From: Planctomycetaceae bacterium
GTDB taxonomy: Bacteria; Planctomycetota; Planctomycetia; Planctomycetales; Planctomycetaceae
Reading direction: 5' to 3'
DNA: 43,848 nucleotides
NCBI GenBank assembly: GCA_021732415.1
Contig: JAKFVC010000066.1
Coordinates: forward strand, 1-43,848
Shown: in pieces, positions 33,861 to 41,591 of the stretch
Layout of the letters: each line of letters opens with the position of its first letter
Numbering within the stretch: position 1 is the stretch's first letter
The notes under the pieces: generated by a model
Databases searched by the model: none
What the model saw: only the letters and a program-made list of their open reading frames with translations
What the model was told of the DNA's origin: nothing
Program-made: the position numbers and the translations under genes

Positions 33861-34057
33861 ACTCTGCCGCCGCAGCGTATCCGTCGGCGTTCCTCGCTCG
33901 GATACCCGTCGCGGGCTCAATGCGCCGAAGTAGCGTGACCTTTATCGAGCGGCCAAAAGTGTGAGCAAGCTGATCATCCGCGGGGGGCGGACACGCCAAG
34001 TTGCGGCTTGTGAATGATGCACCTGTTTCGATAGAGTGCGGGTTGAGGAATTCAATT

Positions 34058-34486
34058 GTGCGATCGTTGCTGACATGGTTGACGTTGCTACATGTTCTCC
34101 ACCTTCCGGTGCCTGTTCCGGATTTAGATGGCGAATGTCGGGGTCGACCTATCGAAAGTTTGTCCGAGTGTCACGCTTGGCAGATTCTGTTGATCGGCGT
34201 CGAACCGAGTGATGATATAGACCGCGGACCGCTCCGAACATCGGGGGAAGCGCCGACGGATTCTTCGTATTCGTCTCCGTGGGGCGATGCCGCGATTCAC
34301 TCACGCACCGTTTCCACAGTGCCCCATTTGGCACTGTCGCTCGATCAAGACGGGCTCTCCGTCGACTGCGATCACGCTAAATGTGGATTCGCGAGCCTCA
34401 ATGATCACGTGGCTGATGCCAATCGCTGGAAGCCCCGTACTCTCGCGCACGGTGTTCTCTCACGTCTCTGTCGATGGCAAGTCTAA
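34058..34486 (+). CDS. Hypothetical protein
   Basis: I took the GTG at 34058, which has GAGGA 8 bases upstream, over the ATG-type start at 34001. The 142-residue product starts MRSLLTWLTLLHVLHLPVPVPDLDG, a hydrophobic leader that may be a signal peptide, followed by a Cys pair (ECRGRPIESLSECHAW) and a middle rich in Ser, Asp and Pro. It has two further Cys (VDCDHAKCGF). No family was recognised. Its order (leader, Cys pairs, spacer) recalls, weakly, the small Cys-rich proteins heading the other blocks. Confidence 0.45.
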   Translation: MRSLLTWLTLLHVLHLPVPVPDLDGECRGRPIESLSECHAWQILLIGVEPSDDIDRGPLRTSGEAPTDSSYSSPWGDAAIHSRTVSTVPHLALSLDQDGLSVDCDHAKCGFASLNDHVADANRWKPRTLAHGVLSRLCRWQV

Positions 34487-34678
34487 CAGCAGGGATTCCA
34501 TCCTGTTGATGGGTTCGGTCTTTTGTCCCGTCCAGTGATGGTTCTCACCGTTCTTTAGCGTCTGGCCAGCAAAGCTGCCGGAAATGCGTTGACGGTTCTG
34601 CACGAGCGGCGCTGTGCGATTCGGCAGCCCCTCGCGCTGACTCTCAAACCAATACTTAGCCATCACGGAGAAAGTTTC

Positions 34679-35578
34679 ATGTCCTGTTTCCATGCTTCTA
34701 CGATTCGACGCGCCTTCACCTTGATCGAACTCTTGGTGGTCATTGCGATCATCGCCGTTCTCATCGCGCTGCTACTGCCGGCGGTCCAGCAGGCCCGTGA
34801 AGCGGCCCGCCGCACGCAATGCCGTAACAATCTCAAACAAGCGGGCTTGGCACTGCACAATTATCACGATGTTTCTCAAACACTTCCCCCTGGTTGGGTT
34901 GGCGTGACGTCCGGTCAACCGGACGTGGGGGGAATCAATGGCTGGAGTTGGTCGGCGCGGTTGTTGCCGCAGATCGACCAAACCCCCTTATACAACACGA
35001 TCGATTTCAACTCTCAAGTTGCTGCCGCATCCAATCTCAAGCCGCGGACGACAGTGGTCACGGTGTTCCGCTGCCCTTCTGACGTGGGGCCGCAAACATG
35101 GGTGATCCCGGCCGCGGGAACATCTACGCCGCTTGCCATGATCGCAACCGCCAGCTATTCGGGAGTGTTCGGCAAGGATGAAGTCGAACTCTGCAACGTG
35201 TTAGCGCCAGGATCGCCCTGCTTGAGTAACGGCCTCTTCTTTCTGAATAGCCGGGTACGGTTTGCGGATGTCACCGACGGACTCAGCACGACGCTGATGG
35301 TGGGCGAGCGGATCACCCGCGAATCTGCGGGTTGGTTTTACACTTGGACAGGAGTCATCGCAGGCGGTGACGACGCCATTGTACGGATTGTCGGCGATAC
35401 AGATGTCACGCCGAACCGCGACCTGATCCGTATGGACGAATTCGCGAGTTACCATACTGGGGGAGCACACTTCGTCCTGGGAGACGGCGCGGTCCGCTTC
35501 ATCAGTTCAAATATCGACCTGGGCGTCTACCGCAACATGTCATCGCGTGCGAGTGGCGACATTGTGGGAGAGTTCTGA
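34679..35578 (+). CDS. DUF1559 prepilin-like protein (planctomycete type)
   Basis: ATG 34679 (CGGAGAAAGTTTC upstream) gives 299 residues. The N-terminus is a type III prepilin signal: RRAFTLIELLVVIAIIAVLI, with the T-I-E site at about residues 14-16. After it comes the DUF1559 core (QQAREAARRTQCRNNLKQAGLALHNYHD) and the C-terminal motif H-TGGAHFVLG-DG, i.e. H-x9-DG. These proteins are a large, diverse family in Planctomycetota, with poorly known function, thought to be pseudopilins or secreted surface proteins. The gene is a good taxonomic marker and has no visible metal motif. Confidence 0.9.
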   Translation: MSCFHASTIRRAFTLIELLVVIAIIAVLIALLLPAVQQAREAARRTQCRNNLKQAGLALHNYHDVSQTLPPGWVGVTSGQPDVGGINGWSWSARLLPQIDQTPLYNTIDFNSQVAAASNLKPRTTVVTVFRCPSDVGPQTWVIPAAGTSTPLAMIATASYSGVFGKDEVELCNVLAPGSPCLSNGLFFLNSRVRFADVTDGLSTTLMVGERITRESAGWFYTWTGVIAGGDDAIVRIVGDTDVTPNRDLIRMDEFASYHTGGAHFVLGDGAVRFISSNIDLGVYRNMSSRASGDIVGEF

Positions 35579-35603
35579 TCAAGCCGCGGACCAGAATCGC
35601 CGT

Positions 35604-35637
35604 AGCCGCTGGTCGGTCCTGTAGCCGACCAGCGGCT
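35604..35637 (+). terminator. Hairpin after the DUF1559 gene
   Basis: AGCCGCTGGTCGG (35604-35616) pairs perfectly with CCGACCAGCGGCT (35625-35637) around an 8-base loop, 25 bases after the stop codon. No T-run follows, so it is either a non-canonical terminator or a 3' stabiliser. Confidence 0.5.
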
Positions 35638-35697
35638 CGACGGGATTGGAGGTCACGTCGATGTTCTACGAGTTTGACCGCAAAGTGGATCAGTTGA

Positions 35698-36306
35698 CGA
35701 CTGAGAGCGGAAGGGCAAACCGTCATGATCGTGGCGATCAACAGTCAGGTCGCGGGACTGCTGGGAGTCGCCGATCCCATCAAATCCACCATGCCGGAGG
35801 CACTCGAACAACTGCACGCCGAAGGACTACGAGTCATTATGCTGACCGGTGGCAGCCGGACGACTGCCGAGGCGGGCGCTCGCAAGCTGGGTATCGACGA
35901 GGTCATTGCGGAAGTGCTGCCTGAGCAGAAGAGTGAAGTGGTTGCACGCTTGCAACGAGAAGGTCGGCGGGTGGCGATGGCCGGTGACGGCATCAACGAC
36001 GCTCCGGCACTCGCCAGAGCGGATGTGGGAATCGCGATGGGGACCGGAACAGACGTGGCGATGGAAAGTGCCGCCGTCACGCTGGTCAAAGGCGATTTAC
36101 GCGGCATCGTGCGCGCCCGACGGCTGAGTCGGGCGACCTCGAAGTCGATCCGTCAAAACCTGTTCTTGGCATTTGTTTACAACGGTATCAGCGTCCCGCT
36201 GGCGGCATTCGGAATGATTTCGCCAATGTGGGCCAGTGCGGCAATGAGTTTGAGTTCGGTGAGTGTGATCGTGAACTCGCTGCGATTGCGAGGTCAGAAG
36301 CTGTAG
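35698..36306 (+). pseudogene. C-terminal fragment of a CopA-type copper ATPase
   Basis: Homology to CopA begins abruptly near [14 protein letters not shown] (35698), right after an in-frame TGA, and continues to the end. The fragment has part of the P-domain ([50 protein letters not shown]) and the last two membrane segments with MSLSS, the MxxSS copper motif of TM8. It lacks the HMA domain, six membrane segments, the A-domain and the DKTGT site, so it cannot pump. An ATG at 35725 could still express a 193-residue HAD-like piece. Rearrangement or insertion seems to have removed the front. Confidence 0.8.
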
Positions 36307-36532
36307 TGGTCGGGCATAAAATGTCGCGTAGTGCCTGGAGAATCCGGCTTCGGAGCGAGTGTCGGGCGCTGGGGTCGGAGCATGAGTTGTTGTGAATCGG
36401 CAACGGCCCGTGCCAGTTTGGCGAGATTGCAGTGATCATGCGGTGCCGGATTGTTTAGCAAGGCCCTGCGAAGTAATCTTTACAGTCAGCCGCCGCGCGC
36501 AATGACCGTGATGCTATCGAAAGGGACAACGG

Positions 36533-37009
36533 GTGAATCGTCGACAAACTTTGCTTCGGACCTTTCTGGTCTGGGCTATGGTGCCGTTGACGGTGTTGAG
36601 CGGTTCGCCGCGGACGCTTTGCCGTTGCGCGATCCGTGGTCAGCAATGCTGCTGCACCGCGACGCAAGAGGAGCACTCCTGTTGTTCGGACAACGAAGAC
36701 TCGGAGTCGCCTGTTCAGCCGAGTTTGCCTCTGAAATCGAAAGGCTGTCGAGGATCTGGCAGCGTCCCCATCGCCTTTACCAATCGTCGCACGATTGAGT
36801 GTCACTGCACGCCGATCGTCGTACCATCCGAAGCCTCGCCCGCGACGAAAATCTCGACGACACTCGAGTTGGACGGCGTTTTTGACTTTTGTCTTGGCAG
36901 GAAGATATGCGGAACTCTGCGCCCGTCGAAGTTCACGATGGGCATCACACCCGCTCGATCAGAGATTGGTCGGGATCGAGTGATCTTGTTGGAACGCATG
37001 CTCGCGTGA
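36533..37009 (+). CDS. Small secreted Cys-rich protein (recurrent family)
   Basis: GTG 36533 follows AAAGGGACAACGG. The 158-residue product has a leader (MNRRQTLLRTFLVWAMVPLTVLSG, with NRRQ possibly Tat-like), then CRC, QQCCC, HSCC, a Ser/Pro spacer, KGC and ECHC before a hydrophobic turn. Cys order matches the proteins at 7428, 9071 and 21905. The C-terminus is basic (GRDRVILLERMLA). No known domain was recognised. It is the nearest upstream gene of the globin-coupled kinase, again heading a block. Confidence 0.55.
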   Translation: MNRRQTLLRTFLVWAMVPLTVLSGSPRTLCRCAIRGQQCCCTATQEEHSCCSDNEDSESPVQPSLPLKSKGCRGSGSVPIAFTNRRTIECHCTPIVVPSEASPATKISTTLELDGVFDFCLGRKICGTLRPSKFTMGITPARSEIGRDRVILLERMLA

Positions 37010-37224
37010 GGCCTGCGCCTGAGAGTTGCGCTGCGAGCTGAGGCTGCGTTCTCCGCGTTTCTGAGCTGAAAGCTGTCGCAAGACACTGTCTGCTCGCGAC
37101 TCCATCCCGTTCGCTTTCCTCAATCACTGACCCTTTGGGATTGAGGCTGGCATTCTTCGCTGCGCCGCGAGCGTTAGTCCGATCGATGTCCTGCGTCCAT
37201 CCCGTTTGAGGGGAAAGGTGCGTC

Positions 37225-38541
37225 ATGCCTGGTTCGACAAAACTGACCGACGACAGCGATGGTCTGAGTAGCGTGCAGATGGCTGAGCCCGATCACAGCT
37301 CGTCGCACGCCAGTGACTCAAGACTCTCAGACCGGCTGGCCTTTCTGGGGTTCGGTGTCTCAGACTGCGACCAACTCAAGGGCCTTCAAGAGCCCTTCGC
37401 GAAAGTGGCGGACGAGTTCTTCGGCGAGTTTTATCGACGACTCACGGCCAATCCGCAGGTGGCAGCCCTGTTACAAACTCCGGGGACTATTGACCGGCTG
37501 ATGGGATTGCAAAGGACGTATTTTACACAGTTGCTCTCCGGTCCCTATGACCAGAATTATGTAGAGAGCCGTCTCAAAATTGGCGCTACGCACGAACGCA
37601 TCGGTTTAGAGCCGACTTGGTATCTGGGTGCGTACTGTCTCTACACGCAACTGTGTTTCCCTGGATTTGCCGCGGAGTTGGGAGCAACCTTTCCGCCCGC
37701 GCTTCTATCCTTACTCAAAATCATCTTCGCCGATATCAGCTTGGTACTCGATACCTACTTTGCCTCCGCGACGCAACAACTTCGGGAACGCAACCTGGAA
37801 CTCGAAGTCGCGCTCAAGATGTACTTTCAGGCGGAAATGCAATTGCAGCACCACGCCCAATTGGCGAGCCACGAGATCCGCGGCACGTTAAACGCGCTCG
37901 CCAATGCGTGCGACGAATTGTGTGATGACTTGTCTGACAGCGTGCCCACGGATGTGGCATCGATTCACGCACAGATGCGCGGCAAGCTCTGGCAACTTTG
38001 CGGTGTCGTGGATGAAATTCTCCAGCCTTCATCCCAACCGGGAAAGCCGGTCGCCGTTTCCCTGGACAGCCTGTTCAAGGAAATCCAACGGCGAACCAGT
38101 CTCTACAGTGAAGGGCGGTCTCTGTCGCTCGTGATTCCCGACGCGACCCAGGCGGTGCTATGGGGCGATCCCGTCGCCTTGCGGGAGGCCGTGGCCAACC
38201 TCGTCGCCAATTCTTTTCGCCACCATCACCGCGACGCCGGGACGATTAAAATCACCTACACACAGCGAGAGTGCGGGCATGAAATTGAGGTCATCGACGA
38301 CGGACCCGGAATTCCTGAAGCGGTTCAAAGCCGAATCTTTGAGCCATTTGTTCGTGGGGCCGCCGTTCGCCCGTCAGGCCGCGGCTTGGGCTTGTACTTC
38401 GTCAAACGGATCGTCGAAGATCACGGTGGCCATATCCGTCTCTGGTCTCAACCGGGAGTGGGAACGAAGTTCACCATTCAGCTTCCGCTCCAGAGCTGTC
38501 ATCCTGCCCCTACTGAAGCCGATCCCGTTCCGGAGATGTGA
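37225..38541 (+). CDS. Globin-coupled sensor histidine kinase
   Basis: The 438-residue protein (ATG 37225, GGGGAAAGGTGC upstream) begins with a protoglobin domain (about residues 50-185: LKGLQEPFAKVADEFFGEFY ... IGATHERIGLEPTWYLGAYC). His123 in IGATHERIG is the likely proximal haem ligand. After a coiled-coil-like linker (about 183-210) is the HisKA H-box ASHEIRGTLN with His216, then the ATPase boxes N (REAVANLVANSF, about 320-331), G1 (DDGPGIP), F and G2 (GRGLGLYFVKRI). No membrane segment is visible, so it is cytoplasmic. It should sense O2, CO or NO and phosphorylate the regulator encoded 3 bases downstream. Confidence 0.88.
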   Translation: MPGSTKLTDDSDGLSSVQMAEPDHSSSHASDSRLSDRLAFLGFGVSDCDQLKGLQEPFAKVADEFFGEFYRRLTANPQVAALLQTPGTIDRLMGLQRTYFTQLLSGPYDQNYVESRLKIGATHERIGLEPTWYLGAYCLYTQLCFPGFAAELGATFPPALLSLLKIIFADISLVLDTYFASATQQLRERNLELEVALKMYFQAEMQLQHHAQLASHEIRGTLNALANACDELCDDLSDSVPTDVASIHAQMRGKLWQLCGVVDEILQPSSQPGKPVAVSLDSLFKEIQRRTSLYSEGRSLSLVIPDATQAVLWGDPVALREAVANLVANSFRHHHRDAGTIKITYTQRECGHEIEVIDDGPGIPEAVQSRIFEPFVRGAAVRPSGRGLGLYFVKRIVEDHGGHIRLWSQPGVGTKFTIQLPLQSCHPAPTEADPVPEM

Positions 38542-38544
38542 GCA

Positions 38545-39927
38545 GTGCATTTATTGCTGGTCGACGATGACGCCGAATATCGCGCCACGATTGCGCGTCG
38601 ATTGCAGCGACGGGGACACACCGTTCAGGAAGCGGAGAATCTGCAATCGGCAATGGCGGTGGCCCGCGCGGAACAGTTTGATGCCGCGGTAATCGACCTG
38701 GAGATGCCCGACGGCTCCGGCGTCACCTTGCTGCATCAACTGAAAGAAGATGACCCCGCGCTGGAAGTCCTGATCCTGACAGGGCACGGCTCGATTGAAA
38801 CCGCCGTGGAAGCGATGCGGCAGGGGGCCTACGACTATCTCACGAAGCCGTGCCGGTTTGAGGAATTGGATACGCGGCTGGCCAAAGCCATTGATCGCGG
38901 TCGACTGAGCCGCGAGAACCAGCGGCTGAAATCCCTCGTGGAGAATGCCACAGCGACAACCGATATGATCGGCCGGTCACCCGCGATGCTGGATGTGCTC
39001 GTCTTTCTGCGGCGGATTGCGGTCACCGACCATCCCGTCATCGTCTATGGGGAAAGCGGCACTGGCAAAGAATTGGCGGCTCAGGCCCTGCATCGCTTCA
39101 GTCCGAGGGCCGAACGGCCTTTAGTGGCGATTAACTGTGCAGCGATTCCCGACGCGTTGCTGGAGAGTGAACTCTTTGGACATGAGCGGGGGGCTTTCAC
39201 CGGTGCCGACAAAGCAAAGATGGGATTATTTGAAGCAGCCAGCACCGGGACGTTGTTCATCGACGAGCTGGGAGAATTGGCGCTGGGACTCCAAGCCAAA
39301 TTGCTGAGGGCGCTGGAAACACGCCGTATTCGCCGGGTGGGGGCGATCAAGGAAACGCCGATCGATGTCAGGATTGTCGCCGCGACCAATCGTGATCTTG
39401 TGCAGGCTGTGGCGGCGGGGCGTTTTCGCGAGGATCTGTACTACCGACTGAACGTGTTGTCCGTCCAACTACCGCCGTTGCGCGAGCGCCGTGATGACAT
39501 CCCGCTGTTGGTCGAACACTTTCTCAAGCGACCGCCTCTCCGAGACTGGACCATTGTCCCAGCGGCATTGGAGAAGCTGGTAGACTATCCGTGGCCGGGC
39601 AATATTCGCGAACTGGCCAATGTGATCGAACGGGCAAAAATTCTGGCCGACGATCTCAAGATTACGCCTTCCCAACTCCCGGACAACATTGTCCGGCCTG
39701 CCCCGCCGATTCGCGTAGCAAGCTCTGGGTTCGTGACTGAGGCGACCAAGCCCGACAAGTTGGTCACCATCGAGCGTGATCACGTCGTAGCCGTTCTCCA
39801 GCGCGAGGGTGGAAACAAATCCCGCACCGCCACCGCCTTGGGCCTGACGCGCCGGAGTCTATACCGCCTGTTGGAGAAATATGGGTTAGCACCAGATTGT
39901 CCAACGGATGCCAATGCTGATTCTTAG
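38545..39927 (+). CDS. NtrC-type sigma54-dependent response regulator
   Basis: GTG 38545 lies 3 bases after the kinase stop. The 460-residue protein has a receiver domain (Asp51 phosphorylation site in VIDLEMPDG; Thr/Lys switch near TGHGSIETA and TKPC), then an AAA+ domain with Walker A GESGTGKE (169-176), the sigma54 contact loop GAFTGA (216-221) and Walker B TLFIDELGE, and a C-terminal Fis-type HTH (KSRTATALGLTRRSLYRLLEKYG). It should activate sigma54 promoters once phosphorylated by the globin kinase. A strong candidate target lies at 40644. Confidence 0.92.
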   Translation: MHLLLVDDDAEYRATIARRLQRRGHTVQEAENLQSAMAVARAEQFDAAVIDLEMPDGSGVTLLHQLKEDDPALEVLILTGHGSIETAVEAMRQGAYDYLTKPCRFEELDTRLAKAIDRGRLSRENQRLKSLVENATATTDMIGRSPAMLDVLVFLRRIAVTDHPVIVYGESGTGKELAAQALHRFSPRAERPLVAINCAAIPDALLESELFGHERGAFTGADKAKMGLFEAASTGTLFIDELGELALGLQAKLLRALETRRIRRVGAIKETPIDVRIVAATNRDLVQAVAAGRFREDLYYRLNVLSVQLPPLRERRDDIPLLVEHFLKRPPLRDWTIVPAALEKLVDYPWPGNIRELANVIERAKILADDLKITPSQLPDNIVRPAPPIRVASSGFVTEATKPDKLVTIERDHVVAVLQREGGNKSRTATALGLTRRSLYRLLEKYGLAPDCPTDANADS

Positions 39928-39980
39928 CCAACCGATGATGAATCAGAGCTAAGCCTAATCAATTTTCTCGGTCCAAGCCC

Positions 39981-40364
39981 TTATTTAGGTTGGGTCGTCG
40001 GTAGGACTAGCGCGGCGGCAACTGCGGCAGAGATCGCACTGAACCGGACCGGCTTGTAGAGCTGACGGCCGGACGGAATTCCAAGTTCCTCAAATTGACG
40101 GCCAAGACGGCCGTTCAAATGAGCGCTGCAAATAATGACTGGCAGGGCTGGTAACCATTGACGCAGGCATTTCAACGTCTCAATGCCATCCATCCCTGGT
40201 AACTCCAAATCGAGTAATGCCAGCGCTGGATGGATATCTCGCGCCACCCGAAGCGCAGCCTCGCCTGAAGCAACCGCCGTGACGTCGTGTCCCAATCGCC
40301 GCAGCCGGTTTCCCACTGACTGGCGCGTCAAGTCATCATCTTCGACGTAGAGAATCGAGGACAT
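39981..40364 (-). CDS. Single-domain response regulator (CheY-like receiver)
   Basis: I took the ATG at 40364 (MSSILYVEDDDLTRQ), though a longer frame starts at 40427 and neither has a clear ribosome-binding site. The 127-residue receiver has the acid pair (VEDDD), phosphorylatable Asp52 (LLDLELPGMDG), the switch Ser (CSAHLNG) and the conserved Lys (YKPVR). It lacks an output domain, so it is a phosphate sink or adaptor. It is convergent with the NtrC-type regulator gene (53-base gap) and may share the globin kinase as partner. Confidence 0.85.
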   Translation of the reverse strand: MSSILYVEDDDLTRQSVGNRLRRLGHDVTAVASGEAALRVARDIHPALALLDLELPGMDGIETLKCLRQWLPALPVIICSAHLNGRLGRQFEELGIPSGRQLYKPVRFSAISAAVAAALVLPTTQPK

Positions 40365-40481
40365 CGTCGTGCTTTGGTTCGCGGAAGGACACCACTCTCG
40401 GCAGACATCATGACGGCGGTCACGCAAAGCTCATTCCTCAACACCCTCTCCAGCAAAATCGGCTGGGATTCCAAGAACACC

Positions 40482-40499
40482 CTTTCAATTCCTTGAAAG
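40482..40499 (+). promoter_or_regulatory. Palindrome, candidate activator binding site
   Basis: CTTTCAA (40482-40488) faces TTGAAAG (40493-40499) around TTCC, a perfect 7-base dyad. It lies about 145-165 bases upstream of the sigma54 promoter at 40644, a usual distance for an NtrC-type enhancer site. Binding by the 38545 product is an inference. Confidence 0.5.
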
Positions 40500-40643
40500 C
40501 AGGGATGATGCGACGGGTAAAGTGGGCGGCCGCGCGCGCGGTTTCGCACACCGCACACAGCAACACAATCAAGTCTTTGCTTGCCAGACCTGGGATTCGT
40601 CAACAACAGGCTGCTTTTCAGTGATCGCGATGGATTCCGCACG

Positions 40644-40660
40644 TTGGCACAGGTCTTGCG
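40644..40660 (+). promoter_or_regulatory. Sigma54 (-24/-12) promoter
   Basis: TTGGCAC-N5-TTGCG places GG (40646-40647) and GC (40658-40659) exactly 10 bases apart, as in the sigma54 consensus YTGGCAC-N5-TTGCW, with a mismatch only at the last base. It points to the gene at 40864, giving a 5' leader of about 190 bases. An NtrC-type activator is encoded nearby, which supports it. Confidence 0.75.
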
Positions 40661-40745
40661 AATGTGCTCAGTCAAGCACCACACAACACGATTCTTCACC
40701 GACCCGATGTCCTGATGAGACATCAACCGGTGGTTAGCCGCGGGT

Positions 40746-40821
40746 GTTCGCACCGTTTAGCGAACGTGATGCGAGGATTGAGTTGTTCAACAAAATCAGG
40801 ATCCTGAGCATGTGGCTCAGG
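40746..40821 (+). other. Structured 5' leader of the 40864 gene
   Basis: Within the presumed leader, GTTCGC (40746-40751) pairs with GCGAAC (40760-40765). CCTGAGC (40803-40809) pairs with GCTCAGG (40815-40821). TCAGGATCCTGA (40796-40807) is an alternative palindrome overlapping the second hairpin, so two mutually exclusive folds are possible. It does not match a riboswitch class I know. Confidence 0.4.
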
Positions 40822-40863
40822 CCGGTTGAACGTCATTGGACAGTCTGAACGAAGGACAGGATC

Positions 40864-41370
40864 ATGAAAGTGTCAGCAATGTTTGTCGTCACTGCGATGG
40901 CATTCGCAGTGATGGGGCAGTCGGCCTCTGCGCAAGCGACCGGTGGATCGAAAGCGCGCGGCGATGTTTACAACTTCTGGCAAGCGCAGGGCTGGCAACA
41001 GCAGACCCACAGCCAAGCTCGGGCGCTCTATTACTACGGCCAAACCGCGCAGCCGACGCCAGCCCAGTCCAAGGAACACGCCACCGCCGCTCGCCAAGGC
41101 ATTGAGAATGCACACAAGAGCCTCGCCGAGCTGAAGAAATCCAACCCGGACAATAAGGAAGCCTTGGCAGCCATCGCCAAGATTGAAGAGATTCAGAAGA
41201 AAGTGTTGGGGCATTGCGACATGATGGACAAGGCCCTCGCCAAGGGAGATCACGTCGAAATGTGTTCGTGCTGTGCGGACATTGTCCACGAAGTCGATGC
41301 TGTGAATGCAGAGATGACGAAGCTGCAAAAGGCCCTGAAGATTGAGAGCCCGGCATTGCCCAAGCGGTAA
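40864..41370 (+). CDS. Secreted helical protein with Cys/His/Met motif
   Basis: ATG 40864 (AAGGACAGGATC upstream) gives 168 residues. A signal peptide (MKVSAMFVVTAMAFAVMGQSASA) is followed by an Ala/Lys/Glu-rich helical body and a metal-like stretch: LGHCDMMDKALAKGDH and VEMCSCCADIVHEVD. The pattern suggests a small helical bundle with one soft-metal site, distantly like a Csp unit but with few Cys. The sigma54 promoter at 40644 and terminator at 41424 make it a single-gene unit, likely the main target of the globin kinase system. Confidence 0.7.
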   Translation: MKVSAMFVVTAMAFAVMGQSASAQATGGSKARGDVYNFWQAQGWQQQTHSQARALYYYGQTAQPTPAQSKEHATAARQGIENAHKSLAELKKSNPDNKEALAAIAKIEEIQKKVLGHCDMMDKALAKGDHVEMCSCCADIVHEVDAVNAEMTKLQKALKIESPALPKR

Positions 41371-41423
41371 TTTCATCGCGACAGTTCTTGAAGGTCGCTG
41401 TTGATCGAAACGATCACATAGTC

Positions 41424-41463
41424 AACGGGGTCGTCCGACAGGGACGATCCCGTTCATTTTGTT
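41424..41463 (+). terminator. Rho-independent terminator after the 40864 gene
   Basis: AACGGGGTCGTCC (41424-41436) pairs with GGACGATCCCGTT (41442-41454), one G-T pair included, with a 5-base loop and a T-rich tail (CATTTTGTTT). It would end transcription before the convergent recombinase gene. Confidence 0.8.
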
Positions 41464-41591
41464 TGCAGTCCTACAGAATCAGAGATCGATCATTGCCTGT
41501 TGTTTATTGCCCCACTGGCACTGAGGGCGGCCCAAATCGCCTGCTGATTGGATCCGGGCACGCCTGTAAGATTCTTATCACGGAGGGCGAC

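Noticed and set aside
34460-34693. Minus-strand open frame of 77 codons before the DUF1559 gene
   Set aside because: No domain, no good start signal; may be a shadow of the leader region.
40485-40494. TTCAATTCC matching part of the ssrA T loop, as a possible attachment repeat
   Set aside because: Only 9 bases, without the flanking T stem or acceptor sequence; likely chance, and inside the palindrome.
40328-40753. Minus-strand open frame of 141 codons in the 40365-40863 intergenic region
   Set aside because: No similarity or ribosome-binding site, and it covers the sigma54 promoter and palindrome.
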